This document shows, one piece after another, positions 26,741 through 35,431 of a DNA stretch of 64,000 bases (within the stretch, counting starts at the first letter, position 1; each line of letters opens with the position of its first letter). The DNA comes from JBHOQX01 sp042408595 (GTDB taxonomy: Bacteria; Chloroflexota; Chloroflexia; Chloroflexales; Roseiflexaceae), in contig JBHOQX010000106.1 in assembly GCA_042408595.1 (NCBI GenBank), positions 1-64,000 on the forward strand, given 5' to 3'. The notes below the pieces were generated by a model. The model saw only the letters and a list, made by a program, of their open reading frames with translations, searched no databases and had not been told where the DNA came from. The position numbers and the translations under genes were made by a program.

Positions 26741-27619
26741 ATGATCGATGTCGTCCCACTGGCCGGGGAACATCTGGACGCGCTGCACAGCCTGTACCTG
26801 GCGCTCACTGCGCCGGCGCCACATTGCGCCCTCATCCCTGGCTGGACACGCTTCGCGGCAGGGTTGCGCGCGCCGCGCCCCGGCACGCGCCTGTTCGTGG
26901 CCTGGGAGGACGGCGCAGCCCACGGCTTCGCCGCCGCCGGGCCACTGTCGCCCGAGCAGAACGGCGGCGCGCCCCGGCACGGCATCACGGCGCTCTTCTT
27001 CGGCGATGACGCCGCCGGCGTGGCGTTGCTGGGCGCTTGTGAGCAGGCGCTCCGAGCCGACGGCGCGCGGGTGATCGAGGCCTTTCCGGCGTCGCGCGGG
27101 CTCTGCCCGGTGACCAGCTTCAACGGCGGGTGGGACGGCCTGCCCGACCGCCTGCCGGCTATCGCACGGCTGCTGACGCGCCAGGGCTACCTGCCGATAC
27201 ATCGCGAGCTGCACATGACGCTCGACCTGGCGCTGTTTCAACCGCATCCCTCAGCGATGCCGCCGGGCATCGCCCTGGCGTGCCAGGACGATGTGCTGTC
27301 CGCGCGCGCCGAGACGCAGGAAGCCGGCACCTGTGAGTACGGCACGCTCGCCGCGCTCGCCGACGCGCCCGAGGCGGCGCAGGTCGGCTATATCTGGTGG
27401 CTTGGCGTGAGCGAATCGTTTCGCCGGCGCGGTGTTGCCCGGGCACTCCTCACTGCCGCCCTCGCCGACCTGCAGGCGCGCGGCTGCCGAGCCTGCTGGC
27501 TGACGACCGCCGCCGACAACTGGACGGCGCAGGCGCTGTATCTCGCCCTCGGCTTCGAGGTCGTCGATGACTCGGCCAGCTTTCGGAAGACGCGAGGGCG
27601 TGCTCCGCGCAGAGGCTAG
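26741..27619 (+). CDS. GNAT-family N-acetyltransferase
   Basis: A 292-aa protein. The C-terminal part (about 170-285) is a recognisable GNAT domain with the acetyl-CoA pyrophosphate loop in SFRRRGVARALL and the closing AQALYLALGFEVVDD. The N-terminal part (1-165) looks like a degenerate second GNAT fold. Substrate is unknown. A TATAAT at 26694-26699 stands about 40 bases upstream, but its -35 is weak. Confidence 0.8.
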   Translation: MIDVVPLAGEHLDALHSLYLALTAPAPHCALIPGWTRFAAGLRAPRPGTRLFVAWEDGAAHGFAAAGPLSPEQNGGAPRHGITALFFGDDAAGVALLGACEQALRADGARVIEAFPASRGLCPVTSFNGGWDGLPDRLPAIARLLTRQGYLPIHRELHMTLDLALFQPHPSAMPPGIALACQDDVLSARAETQEAGTCEYGTLAALADAPEAAQVGYIWWLGVSESFRRRGVARALLTAALADLQARGCRACWLTTAADNWTAQALYLALGFEVVDDSASFRKTRGRAPRRG

Positions 27620-27711
27620 TGCGCTTCCGGTGATGATACATGGGGAGCCGGCGGCTCGAGGCTTGCCGCCACGCTGCCAGCGTGGCCCGAACGCTTGTCT
27701 GGAACGACGCT

Positions 27712-29100
27712 ATGAAGCTGCCTGAGGCTATCGCACGCTACCATGCGCTGCTCGATGCGGAGAACGCCCGCGCGACCTTCGTCCACCTGGAGGCGCGCCA
27801 GCGCGAATTGGGCATGTTGGTGGGCAAGCAACGCGATCGGCTGATCTGCACCGTGCTGCGCCCGCGCTTCGTCACCGAGGCGCAGTACGCCGCGCTGATG
27901 CAGGCGGCGGCGCTGGTCGGACGAGCGATCCGCACAGTCGGCACGGCGGCGCTGGCGGACGAACGCTTGCTCGCGCCCTACGCACTCACGCCGGCCGAGC
28001 GCGTGCTGCTGGCGATCGACCCGGGCTACCCCGGCCCGTCAGCCTTCGGCCGCCTCGACGCCTTCATGGCCGACGACGGAAGCTGGTGCTGGTTCGTCGA
28101 GTCGAACCTGGAGTCGCCCGCCGGTATCGCCTACGACGAGGCGCTCGCCGAGGTCTTCGCCGAAACCGGGGTGATGGCTGCGTTCCGCCGCGAGGTGCGC
28201 GCCGAGCCACTCCCGGTGCGCCAGGGGTTGCAGCACCTGCTGCTCGACGCCTATCGCGCCTGGGGTGGGAGCGGCACGCCATCGGTTGCGATCATCGATC
28301 TGCCCGGCGTCGTCACCCGCTCCGAGTTCGAGTTCCTGCGGAGCCGCTTTCTGACGGACGGTATCCCGACCGTCGTAGCGACCACCGACGATCTGCGCTA
28401 CGTCGGCGGGCGGCTCTTCGCCGGGGACACGCCGGTGGATTTGGTGTATCGCCGCGTCCTGCAACACGAGTTCCTGGCGCACTATGACCTGTCACACCCG
28501 CTCATCCAGGCCTACGCCGATCGCGCGGTCTGTGTCGTCAACCCGTTCCGTACCAAGCCGGTACACACCAAGCTGATCATGTGGCTGCTCTCGGACGAGG
28601 ACAGCCCGGCCGCCGGCCTGATCGGCGCCGCGGAGCTGGCCGCCGTCGCGCGGCACGTGCCGTGGACGCGGCTGGTGCGGGCCGGCACGACGCGCTACGC
28701 CGGCGAGCGCGTCGACTTGCTCGCCTTCGCGCGGCACAACCGCGAGCGCCTGGTGCTCAAGCCGAACGACGACTACGGCGGCCAGGGCGTTCTCCTCGGC
28801 TGGGAGACGCCGCAGGCAGCGTGGGACACGGCGCTGGATGGCGCGCAGCGCGCGCCATTCGTGCTTCAGGAGCGCGTCCCGGTGCCGCAGGAGGAGTATC
28901 CGACCTGGACGGCTGACGACGGGCTGCGCTTCACGTCGCGCTACGTCGACTCCGACCCGTGCCTGTTTGGCGACACGGCGCTCGGCTGCCTGACGCGGAT
29001 CGCCGCCACGGCCCTGCTGAACGTCTCGGCGGGCGGCGGCAGCGCCCCACCGACCTTCCTGGTGCGGGAGCGACACGCCACGGAGGACGCAGGGCATTGA
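27712..29100 (+). CDS. ATP-grasp-like protein, glutathionylspermidine synthase-like
   Basis: A 462-aa protein with an ATP-grasp-type nucleotide-binding part. VLKPNDDYGGQGVLLGWE (about 345-362) is the diagnostic segment, followed by FVLQERVPVPQEEYP. The upstream region with FVESNLESPAGIAYDE resembles the pre-ATP-grasp part of glutathionylspermidine synthase-like ligases, so carboxylate-amine or peptide-like ligation is plausible. I cannot name a substrate. Start ATG 27712 is preferred; a 24-residue extension overlaps a palindrome at 27668-27686. Confidence 0.65.
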   Translation: MKLPEAIARYHALLDAENARATFVHLEARQRELGMLVGKQRDRLICTVLRPRFVTEAQYAALMQAAALVGRAIRTVGTAALADERLLAPYALTPAERVLLAIDPGYPGPSAFGRLDAFMADDGSWCWFVESNLESPAGIAYDEALAEVFAETGVMAAFRREVRAEPLPVRQGLQHLLLDAYRAWGGSGTPSVAIIDLPGVVTRSEFEFLRSRFLTDGIPTVVATTDDLRYVGGRLFAGDTPVDLVYRRVLQHEFLAHYDLSHPLIQAYADRAVCVVNPFRTKPVHTKLIMWLLSDEDSPAAGLIGAAELAAVARHVPWTRLVRAGTTRYAGERVDLLAFARHNRERLVLKPNDDYGGQGVLLGWETPQAAWDTALDGAQRAPFVLQERVPVPQEEYPTWTADDGLRFTSRYVDSDPCLFGDTALGCLTRIAATALLNVSAGGGSAPPTFLVRERHATEDAGH

Positions 29101-29159
29101 GGCATCATGTCTGGCGTTTTGCGCCTGTTATCGCCGGTTCAATGCATCGGAGGTAGGCC

Positions 29160-29318
29160 ATGCCGTCGCCATTTCCGGGCGAAGATATTGCGATCACCGA
29201 AACGATCGTGATCAAGCCGGATGTCGCGGTCCAGCAGCGCCAGATTCAGGAAGCTGCGATGGTGTATGCCCCGGCCACAGAGGCCACATTTACCACAGCG
29301 GCCTGTGCCCCGTCGTGA
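29160..29318 (+). CDS. Small unknown protein of 52 aa
   Basis: An ATG with a strong GGAGGTAG element opens a 52-codon frame beginning MPSPFPGEDIAITETI. I do not recognise it. Its TGA overlaps the ATG of the following peptidase-like fragment (ATGA). It could be a real leader-like or small protein, or the remnant of a longer gene. Confidence 0.4.
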   Translation: MPSPFPGEDIAITETIVIKPDVAVQQRQIQEAAMVYAPATEATFTTAACAPS

Positions 29319-29476
29319 TGCTGCCGAATGACCGGATCGACCCGCTGTTCGAAGCGACCGTCGGGGCGGTCGAGGAGGCGATCCTCAACGCCCTTTGCGC
29401 CGCCGAGACGATGACCGGCTTCCAAGGGCGGACGGCATATGCCCTGCCGCTGGACGCGCTGCGGACGCGGTCGTAA
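29318..29476 (+). pseudogene. C-terminal remnant of a P1-family (DmpA/S58) peptidase
   Basis: A 52-codon frame starting at ATG 29318 reads LPNDRIDPLFEATV, then EEAILNALCAAETMTG, which are the characteristic last 50 residues of S58 aminopeptidases (DmpA). The rest of the enzyme, normally over 300 residues, is missing; upstream frames do not restore it. I read it as what is left after a deletion. Confidence 0.6.
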
Positions 29477-29559
29477 GGGTGTGGTGCGCTGCACCATACC
29501 CAGGGACGCAACGGGCCGGGACCATACGTCACCTGCCCTAACCAACGAAAGGCTCAATC

Positions 29560-31311
29560 GTGCGCAAACTCGTGGTCCTCGTTCCGCTACTCGCGCTGCT
29601 TTCTGCCCTGCCGGGGCCGGCCGCCGCGCAGTCGCAGCGCTGCTTTCGCGAAACGGATGAATGCATCCAGGGCCGGTTCCTCACCTACTGGGGCCAGAAC
29701 GGCGGCCTGCCAGTGTTCGGCCTGCCGATCGATGGGCAGGAGATGCAGCGCAGCCCGGAGGGCGCGTTCAGCACGCAGTGGTTCGAGCGCGAGCGCTTCG
29801 AGGCGCACCCTGAGCACCGCGCGCCCTACGATGTGCAGCTTGGTCGCCTGGGCGATGAGCTGCTGCGCCGCCAGGGGCGCGATTGGCAGACATTCCCTCA
29901 GGAGCAGCCGCGGGCCGGATGCCGGTTCTTTGTTGAAACTCGACATAATGTGTGCGAGCCATTTCTCAGCTACTGGCGCGCGCACGGTCTGGAGTTCGAT
30001 GGGCGGCGCGGCGTGAGCGAGGCTGAAAGCCTGGCGCTCTTCGGCATGCCGCTCTCCGCGCCGGCGAATGAAACCAACAGTTCGGGCGACACCGTGCTGA
30101 CGCAGTGGTTCGAGCGGGCGCGCTTCGAGTATCACCCGGACAATCCCGAGCCGTACAAGGTGCTTCTGGGGCGGCTCGGCGCGGACGTGTTCGATCCAGC
30201 CGCCGGCAACCGCCCGACGCAGTATCACCGCGTGCAGCAGCCCGGTTGGCCCGCGCCGCTGGAGGTGCCGGCCGGTTTCACTATCGAGGAGGCGGCCTCG
30301 AATATCCCACCGCCGCGTTTCATGGCGCGCGACCCGCTGAACGGCAGCCTGGTGTACGGCTCGTCGCAGACTGGCCAGGTGATCCGGCTGATCGACACAA
30401 ACGGCGACGGCCGCTACGACCAGCAGCAGGTGGTCGCGAGCGGGCTGCCGTTCGTCCACAGCGTCGCATTTGTGACCGTCGGCGGGACGGGCGGCGCGCC
30501 GGTGCTGTACGCCGCCGCCGAGGACCGGCTGGTGGCGCTGTCGGACTTCGACGCGAACGGCACCGCGCGGCACGTCACGAAGATCGCCGATCTCCCAACG
30601 GGCACGAACGACCTGTACGGGCACCGCACACGCACCGTCGCCCAGGGTCCGGATGGAAAGGTCTACGTCTCGGTCGGCTCGTCGTGCGATGTGTGCCTAG
30701 AGGACACGCCTCTGCGAGCGGCGCTGCTGCGGATGAACCCAGACGGCAGCGGCCTGGAGATCTTCGCCAGCGGGCTGCGCAACACGATCGGTTTCGACTG
30801 GCGGCCCTTCACCAACGAGCTGTGGGGCGCGGACATGGGCCGCAACAACCTGGGGGAGACGATCCCGCCAGACGAGATCAATCGCATCGAGCAGGGCAAA
30901 GACTACGGCTGGCCGTATTGCTACGGCGGCCGCACGCCGAACCCGGAGTTCGCCGACGCGGCACGCTGCGCCGGCACGAGTCAGCCTGCGCTGGCGCTCC
31001 CGGCGCACCATTCGCCGATCGGGTTTGTCTTCTACGGCGGGCTGGATTTTCCGCCGAGCTACCAGAACGACGCCTTTGTCGCGCTGCACGGCACAGCGCC
31101 CGACCAGGTGCAGAACTTCGGCGGCTACAGCGTCGTCCGCGTGCGCTTCAAGAACGGGCGCCCTGTTGGAACGGAAGATCTGGTACGCGGTTGGTTGGTG
31201 GGCGGCGCGGCGTTTTGGGGGCGTCCCGCCGGGCTGCTGGTGATGCCAGACGGCAGCCTGCTGATCGCGGACGATAACGGGAACCGGATTTTCCGCCTGC
31301 GGCGTACGTGA
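29560..31311 (+). CDS. Secreted PQQ-dependent sugar dehydrogenase-like protein
   Basis: A 583-aa exported protein. A signal peptide (1-23, ending AAAQS) is followed by two related repeats (about 26-110 and 120-215), each with a Cys pair, a GRFLTYW/LSYW motif and WFERERFE-HPE-PY-LLGRLG. These are a known accessory module of Chloroflexota secreted proteins. A six-bladed soluble-glucose-dehydrogenase-like propeller follows (about 235-583), with ASGLRNTIGFDW, the PDEINRIEQGKDYGWP segment and HHSPIGFVFYGG. It would oxidise sugars outside the membrane with PQQ. Start is GTG 29560 after GAAAGG. Confidence 0.85.
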   Translation: MRKLVVLVPLLALLSALPGPAAAQSQRCFRETDECIQGRFLTYWGQNGGLPVFGLPIDGQEMQRSPEGAFSTQWFERERFEAHPEHRAPYDVQLGRLGDELLRRQGRDWQTFPQEQPRAGCRFFVETRHNVCEPFLSYWRAHGLEFDGRRGVSEAESLALFGMPLSAPANETNSSGDTVLTQWFERARFEYHPDNPEPYKVLLGRLGADVFDPAAGNRPTQYHRVQQPGWPAPLEVPAGFTIEEAASNIPPPRFMARDPLNGSLVYGSSQTGQVIRLIDTNGDGRYDQQQVVASGLPFVHSVAFVTVGGTGGAPVLYAAAEDRLVALSDFDANGTARHVTKIADLPTGTNDLYGHRTRTVAQGPDGKVYVSVGSSCDVCLEDTPLRAALLRMNPDGSGLEIFASGLRNTIGFDWRPFTNELWGADMGRNNLGETIPPDEINRIEQGKDYGWPYCYGGRTPNPEFADAARCAGTSQPALALPAHHSPIGFVFYGGLDFPPSYQNDAFVALHGTAPDQVQNFGGYSVVRVRFKNGRPVGTEDLVRGWLVGGAAFWGRPAGLLVMPDGSLLIADDNGNRIFRLRRT

Positions 31312-31340
31312 TTGATCACGGGGAAGATGCGATGATGCAC

Positions 31341-31359
31341 GGGCGAATCGTATTCGCCC
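31341..31359. repeat. Small perfect palindrome before trpD
   Basis: GGGCGAAT and ATTCGCCC flank a 3-base loop. Palindromes of this form are common intergenic elements in some phyla. Confidence 0.6.
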
Positions 31360-31404
31360 CCAATCACGAAACTCCGATCGCTCGATCGTACTGGAGGTAC
31401 ACCC

Positions 31405-32448
31405 ATGCCCATCCGCGACCATATCATCCACCTCGTCCGCGGAAACGACCTCTCCCAGGAGCAGGCCGCCGAGGCCATGGAGGAGATCATGACCGGGGTA
31501 GCGACCCCAGCGCAGGTCGCCGCCTTCCTCACGGCGCTCCACCTTAAGGGCGAGAGCGACGCCGAGATCGCCGGCATGGCCCTGATTATGCGCGAGAAGG
31601 CGCTCCATGTCCCGTACGACGGGCCGGTGCTGGACACCTGCGGCACCGGCGGGGATGCCTCGGGCACCTTTAATATCTCCACCACCGCCGCCTTCGTCGC
31701 TGCCGGCGCGGGCGCGACGGTCGCCAAGCACGGCAACCGTGCGGCGTCGTCGGTCTGCGGCTCGGCGGATGTGCTGGAGGGGTTGGGCGTGAACATCGAG
31801 TTGGACGGCGAGGGCGTGGCGCGCTGTCTGCGAGAGGCCGGGATCGGTTTCATGTTCGCGCAAAAGTTCCACCCGGCGATGCGCTATGTCGGACCAGTGC
31901 GCCGCGAGATCGGCATCCGCACCGTTTTCAACGTCCTTGGCCCGCTGACAAACCCGGCCCGTGCCCGCCACCAGGTGCTCGGCGTGCCGGGCCCGCAGCT
32001 CGCCGAAAAGCTGGCCCGCGCCCTGGCCCGCCTCGACAGCGAGCACGCACTGGTCGTCCACGGCGACGGCGTGGATGAGCTGTCGCTCAGCGGCGAGAAT
32101 CTGGTGTACGAGGTGCGCCGTGGCGAGGTGCGGCGCTGGCCGCCGCTGCGCGCGGCGGACGCCGGGCTCCTGGCCGCCCCGCGCGATGCACTGCGCGGCG
32201 GCGATGTCGCCGAGAACGTGGCGATAGTGCGGGGCGTGCTGGACGGGGCGGAGCGCGGCCCGCGGCGCGACGTGGTGCTGCTCAACGCTGCCGCCGCGCT
32301 CCTCGCCGCCGACCGTGCCGCCGACCTGCGCGAGGGACTGGAGCTGGCGCGCGCCAGCCTCGACAGCGGCCAGGCGCGCGCCCGCCTGGATGGGCTGGTC
32401 GCGGCGAGCCGGGGAGAGAGCCGCAATGACAACACGGCCAATCGCTAG
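31405..32448 (+). CDS. trpD: Anthranilate phosphoribosyltransferase
   Basis: A 347-aa enzyme adding the phosphoribosyl group to anthranilate. The PRPP-binding glycine loop CGTGGDASGTFNIST is intact, followed by KHGNRAASS and the second metal/substrate motif in VDELSLSG. An upstream GGAGGTA supports start ATG 31405. It is the second tryptophan group, separated from trpG by four unrelated genes, so the operon has been interrupted. Confidence 0.95.
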   Translation: MPIRDHIIHLVRGNDLSQEQAAEAMEEIMTGVATPAQVAAFLTALHLKGESDAEIAGMALIMREKALHVPYDGPVLDTCGTGGDASGTFNISTTAAFVAAGAGATVAKHGNRAASSVCGSADVLEGLGVNIELDGEGVARCLREAGIGFMFAQKFHPAMRYVGPVRREIGIRTVFNVLGPLTNPARARHQVLGVPGPQLAEKLARALARLDSEHALVVHGDGVDELSLSGENLVYEVRRGEVRRWPPLRAADAGLLAAPRDALRGGDVAENVAIVRGVLDGAERGPRRDVVLLNAAAALLAADRAADLREGLELARASLDSGQARARLDGLVAASRGESRNDNTANR

Positions 32449-33221
32449 TTGCCAAGGCCAACCGCTATGGCGTGCCGATGGGCCGTGAGTGGCCCATCCG
32501 ACTTGGCGACGGCCGTGGAGGCAACCGTTGCACGTGGCCTTGATCCCGGCTACGAGGCCGTGCGATCCCTTCCGGTATGCTAAACCCAGAAGCTCCTCGG
32601 CTGCCCCAAGTTTGGTAGTTACCTGACAACGCTGTCACGGGGCTTTGTTCGTTATCGCGGCCCACGCCTAGTTAGTATGTCACTGCCTGGGGTAACCTTT
32701 CCAGTCTGGTGATCGGCGCGGGCCAGCCCCGACCAACTCCAGGCTTTCACCTTCAGCTTGGCTCCAGCAACCGATGAGAACGCACGATCAGAGCGCGCGT
32801 ATCGGTGAGACGATGACGCCGGCCGGTTGTTACCAAATGTTTACATCCTACCCTGGCAGCACGCCTGCCGGATCGCTATGATGAGAGCATGTTCTTTATC
32901 TGAGGAAAAACAGCGACGAGTAAACTGTAGCGGCGCTGGAAAGCAGTCTTCAACTCGATCTCGCTACTGACGGCTCGCTATGTCGTTGTTTCGAACATAG
33001 CTACCGCCGAGAATATAGATGAACTCGCCAAACAAATACGATTCGATCCATCGAAGGCTGTCCAGACAACGAAGACACCAGTGGGAGTGAAATGAACAAG
33101 TGATTCGGGTGAAGGGAGCAAATGGCAGACAAATAGATGTATGTTTTGTCTGGATACGCAACAACGACGGAGTTGTTCGGCTAGTGACGGCAATACCTAC
33201 CAAGAAGTCGAGGTAACTCAT
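32449..33221. other. Gene-poor left edge of an accessory island
   Basis: No gene is supported. At 32580-32625 there is a CAGAAGCTCCTCGGCT word followed by GTAGTTAC, resembling the hairpin end of IS200/IS605-type elements with the right arm decayed. The preceding frame could be the last codons of a TnpB-like protein, but this is weak. Base composition becomes AT-richer from about 32820 to 33210. Confidence 0.35.
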
Positions 33222-33413
33222 ATGTTCGAAGAATATCAACTCGTCAAACTCAATCGGGATTTGCCAGCGGAAGGCTTACAAGCAGGCATACGCGGAACGA
33301 TTCCCGGCATTTATCCCGGCCAACCGCGGTTCTATGAAGTGGAGTTTCTCGATGATGAAGACAACACTCTGGCGATCTTAACTTCTCTCTTCGAGCGAGG
33401 CGCGAGAGGTTGA
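33222..33413 (+). CDS. DUF4926 domain protein
   Basis: A 63-aa protein, MFEEYQLVKLNRDLPAEG then GIRGTI and FYEVEFLDDEDNTLAILT, matching the compact beta-rich DUF4926 pattern. Such proteins are often found beside polymorphic toxin cassettes and are suspected immunity or adaptor proteins. GAGGTAAC precedes ATG 33222. It opens the toxin-immunity island at 33200-35370. Confidence 0.75.
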   Translation: MFEEYQLVKLNRDLPAEGLQAGIRGTIPGIYPGQPRFYEVEFLDDEDNTLAILTSLFERGARG

Positions 33414-33497
33414 GGGTTAGAAGTTAAACGTGGCGCGCCAAGTTCAAACGCAACTCGAAGCATGATTTTTCGCGAAGCTTGTATTTGTCTTGGTCGG

Positions 33498-34051
33498 ATG
33501 ACGGTAAGTGTCTTCGAGGAGTTGGCGCGGGCGTTGCGCGCACCGGGCTACAGCCTCAACCATCCAGAGTCGCACACGGTGCAGATCGTGCGCACCGAAG
33601 CGGATGTAACCAGCGACGACGAATTCGAATCGATTGGCGAACAACTCCCGCTATCGCGCGCCGAGTTGCTGAAGCGGATCGACCAGCGCCGACCGACGAT
33701 GGTGGTCTTTTGGGGAGCAGACTGGTACACGCTGGATTGTACCATCTATTTTGGCACGACGGCGGATCTCCTGTCGTGCGAACTGGGGGCGATGGTTGGC
33801 GAACCGCTGGAAACACCAACGACGGCGGCGCTGGAGGGGTTCTTCTGGCACCAAGCTGAGACGGGCAATGGCTTGGGGTTGATGCTGGATCCCGATGGCG
33901 CGACTTTTTTCTGGCGGGAGGGCGTTTTGATGGGCCGCTGCCGCGGATGCTGGTGGTGGCGGAGCCGCTGGTTGCGCAGGTAGATGACGAGCTACTGGCG
34001 AGCGGCAGGGTGGAGCGGCGGGCCGGGTTTGTGGTGATTCGCGCCACCTGA
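33498..34051 (+). pseudogene. Unknown protein disrupted by a one-base frameshift
   Basis: The first frame reads MTVSVFEELARALRAPGYSL to about residue 143 and then becomes Arg/Trp-rich nonsense. Moving one base at the T run 33925-33928 gives GPLPRMLVVAEPLV and a natural end at TGA 34049-34051, about 184 aa in all. A missing T (four instead of five) explains it. I do not recognise the family; acidic, soluble, immunity-like in size. Start could also be ATG 33462. The lesion may be real or a base-calling error. Confidence 0.6.
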
Positions 34052-34384
34052 GCGGAGGCGAAGCCCGCACGCCACAGGTCTCGCACTGCGCGTCGTGCGA
34101 GGGCGCGGCAACAAGCGAGCGCGCGATTGGGGCAAAAGGGAGCGGCGCAAGGGCACGGATCTGCGCCGCTCTGTGTGTTGGGGTGGAGGTGCAGGGGCGT
34201 GCGTGGTGGTCGGTGGATGACCGAGCGAGGCAGCGCGTGAAGGTGAGAAGCCACCGAGCGGGGCGGCGGAGGTAGTGACGCCCGAGGGAGCGCGCGTGGT
34301 GGCCGAGCCAGCGCCGCGGTCGGCAGCCGAGCCGCTGCGCCGCAGCACGGCGGAGGAAGGTGGCCGGGGGCGGGGATCGCCGCC
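34052..34384. other. No intact gene; Ala/Pro/Arg-rich frames
   Basis: All frames give low-complexity Ala/Pro/Arg-rich translations. One runs without stop into the toxin remnant. It may be what is left of the carrier protein that once preceded the toxin tip. Confidence 0.4.
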
Positions 34385-34867
34385 AATTGGCGGAGCAGAA
34401 TCATCGAAACACAGGGCAGGTTTCTTCCTCAGGAGCGCCCAACAGCAGAATATCTGGCACAGCGAGGGTTATGTTATGGGAAAATTGCCTGAAAACCATG
34501 CGGCGCCAGGCCGAAAGGCCGATACCGCGCGAACGCGGCCCGCACAAACGCCTGAAATTCTGAAAACCATGCGGCGCTAGGCCGAAAGGCCGATGCCCTG
34601 GTCGATGGCGTGAGGACGGAATTCAGGCGCGCTAATCCGCCAAAAGGCAAGGTGACGACGAGCGACAGTGTCAGAAATGCCATCAACGACTCCTTGAGAG
34701 GAAAAGTCCAAGCGCGTCATATCATCTACGATGCGCGCGGGTCAGGACTGACGCGAGAGGAAGCAGAACGCGCGTTGCGCCGCATTGCCGGAATCACACG
34801 CGGCAAGCTGGACAGCGTGCGGATTATCGGCGATGGGTTCGACCTCACACGCACATACCCGCAATGA
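34385..34867 (+). pseudogene. CdiA-CT-like polymorphic toxin tip, broken by a G insertion and a 71-bp duplication
   Basis: Reassembled, the protein reads ERPTAEYLAQRG, YVMGKLPENHAAPGRKAD, then ALVDGVRTEFRR, HIIYDARGSGLTREEAERAL and KLDSVRIIGDGFDLTR. This layout (AE-LA--GY-V, G-KAD-LV-G, DARGSGL, RIIGDGFD) matches C-terminal tRNase-type tips of CdiA/polymorphic toxins from what I know of that family. Two lesions break it: one extra G at 34466-34468, and a 71-bp imperfect tandem duplication (37-bp units at 34490 and 34561). Removing one G and one 71-bp copy gives a single open frame. The downstream part alone (GTG 34610 to TAA 34867, 85 aa) is still open and might be translated. Confidence 0.65.
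34490..34597. repeat. Direct repeat, 37-bp units 71 bp apart
   Basis: Copies at 34490-34526 and 34561-34597 differ at two positions. Each contains GGCC-GAAA-GGCC, a small hairpin. Each encodes ENHAA(P/L)GRKAD, but in different frames because 71 is not a multiple of three. Confidence 0.9.
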
Positions 34868-34939
34868 CCGGGCTCGACCTCGGTTGGCGCTGAGTGGTGC
34901 GACCCCGCGCGTCGCAGTGCAGAAACAGGAGTGCAAGAC

Positions 34940-35359
34940 ATGGGAAACACGGTAAAGGTGTTTGTCCGAGCCGAGGTGCCGCTCGACGAGTTCGTTCGCG
35001 AACTGGAAAACCTGCTTGGCTTACAGTTCAAGCGCTTCGACGCCGATTCAGGCGTGATCTACGAGGCGCGAACACCCGATGGGTTGTATATAGTGTATGA
35101 TGACCACTGGCTGGACAACGATGCGGATCTCGGACTGAACTTCGAGGATTACAACTACGAGATCTCGTTTCTTCCGAGCAACGAATTTGCGAGGAGGGCA
35201 TCGAGCGTGGAGGAGTGGGATCGTATCTTCGTGGACTTCGGGTGGCGGATCTTTGAGCGTCTGAAGGCGACAGGCAAGTACCCATTGATGTACACCTACG
35301 ATGTGTGTCGCAAGCTCGACGAGTACACGCCACCGGTTAAATTAACATTAGTGATGTAA
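34940..35359 (+). CDS. Probable immunity protein for the adjacent toxin
   Basis: A 139-aa acidic soluble protein starting MGNTVKVFVRAEVPLDEFV, rich in Asp, Glu and aromatic residues. I do not recognise the family. Its position 72 bases after the toxin tip, its size, acidity and lower GC all fit a cognate immunity protein; that is inference. CAGGAG precedes the start. Unlike the toxin it is fully intact. Its stop codon overlaps a perfect inverted repeat at 35338-35369. Confidence 0.6.
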   Translation: MGNTVKVFVRAEVPLDEFVRELENLLGLQFKRFDADSGVIYEARTPDGLYIVYDDHWLDNDADLGLNFEDYNYEISFLPSNEFARRASSVEEWDRIFVDFGWRIFERLKATGKYPLMYTYDVCRKLDEYTPPVKLTLVM

Positions 35360-35369
35360 TGTTAATTTA
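35338..35369. repeat. Perfect 13-bp AT-rich inverted repeat at the island edge
   Basis: Arms 35338-35350 and 35357-35369 pair perfectly around a 6-base loop; the immunity gene's TAA is the first codon of the right arm. There is no T run. It is the last AT-rich sequence before the GC-rich core resumes. Confidence 0.75.
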
Positions 35370-35431
35370 GATCCGCACGAGCGGCCCCGGACAGTCGGGC
35401 ACGCTGCACGCTGCACTCCCACCAGCCTCAC

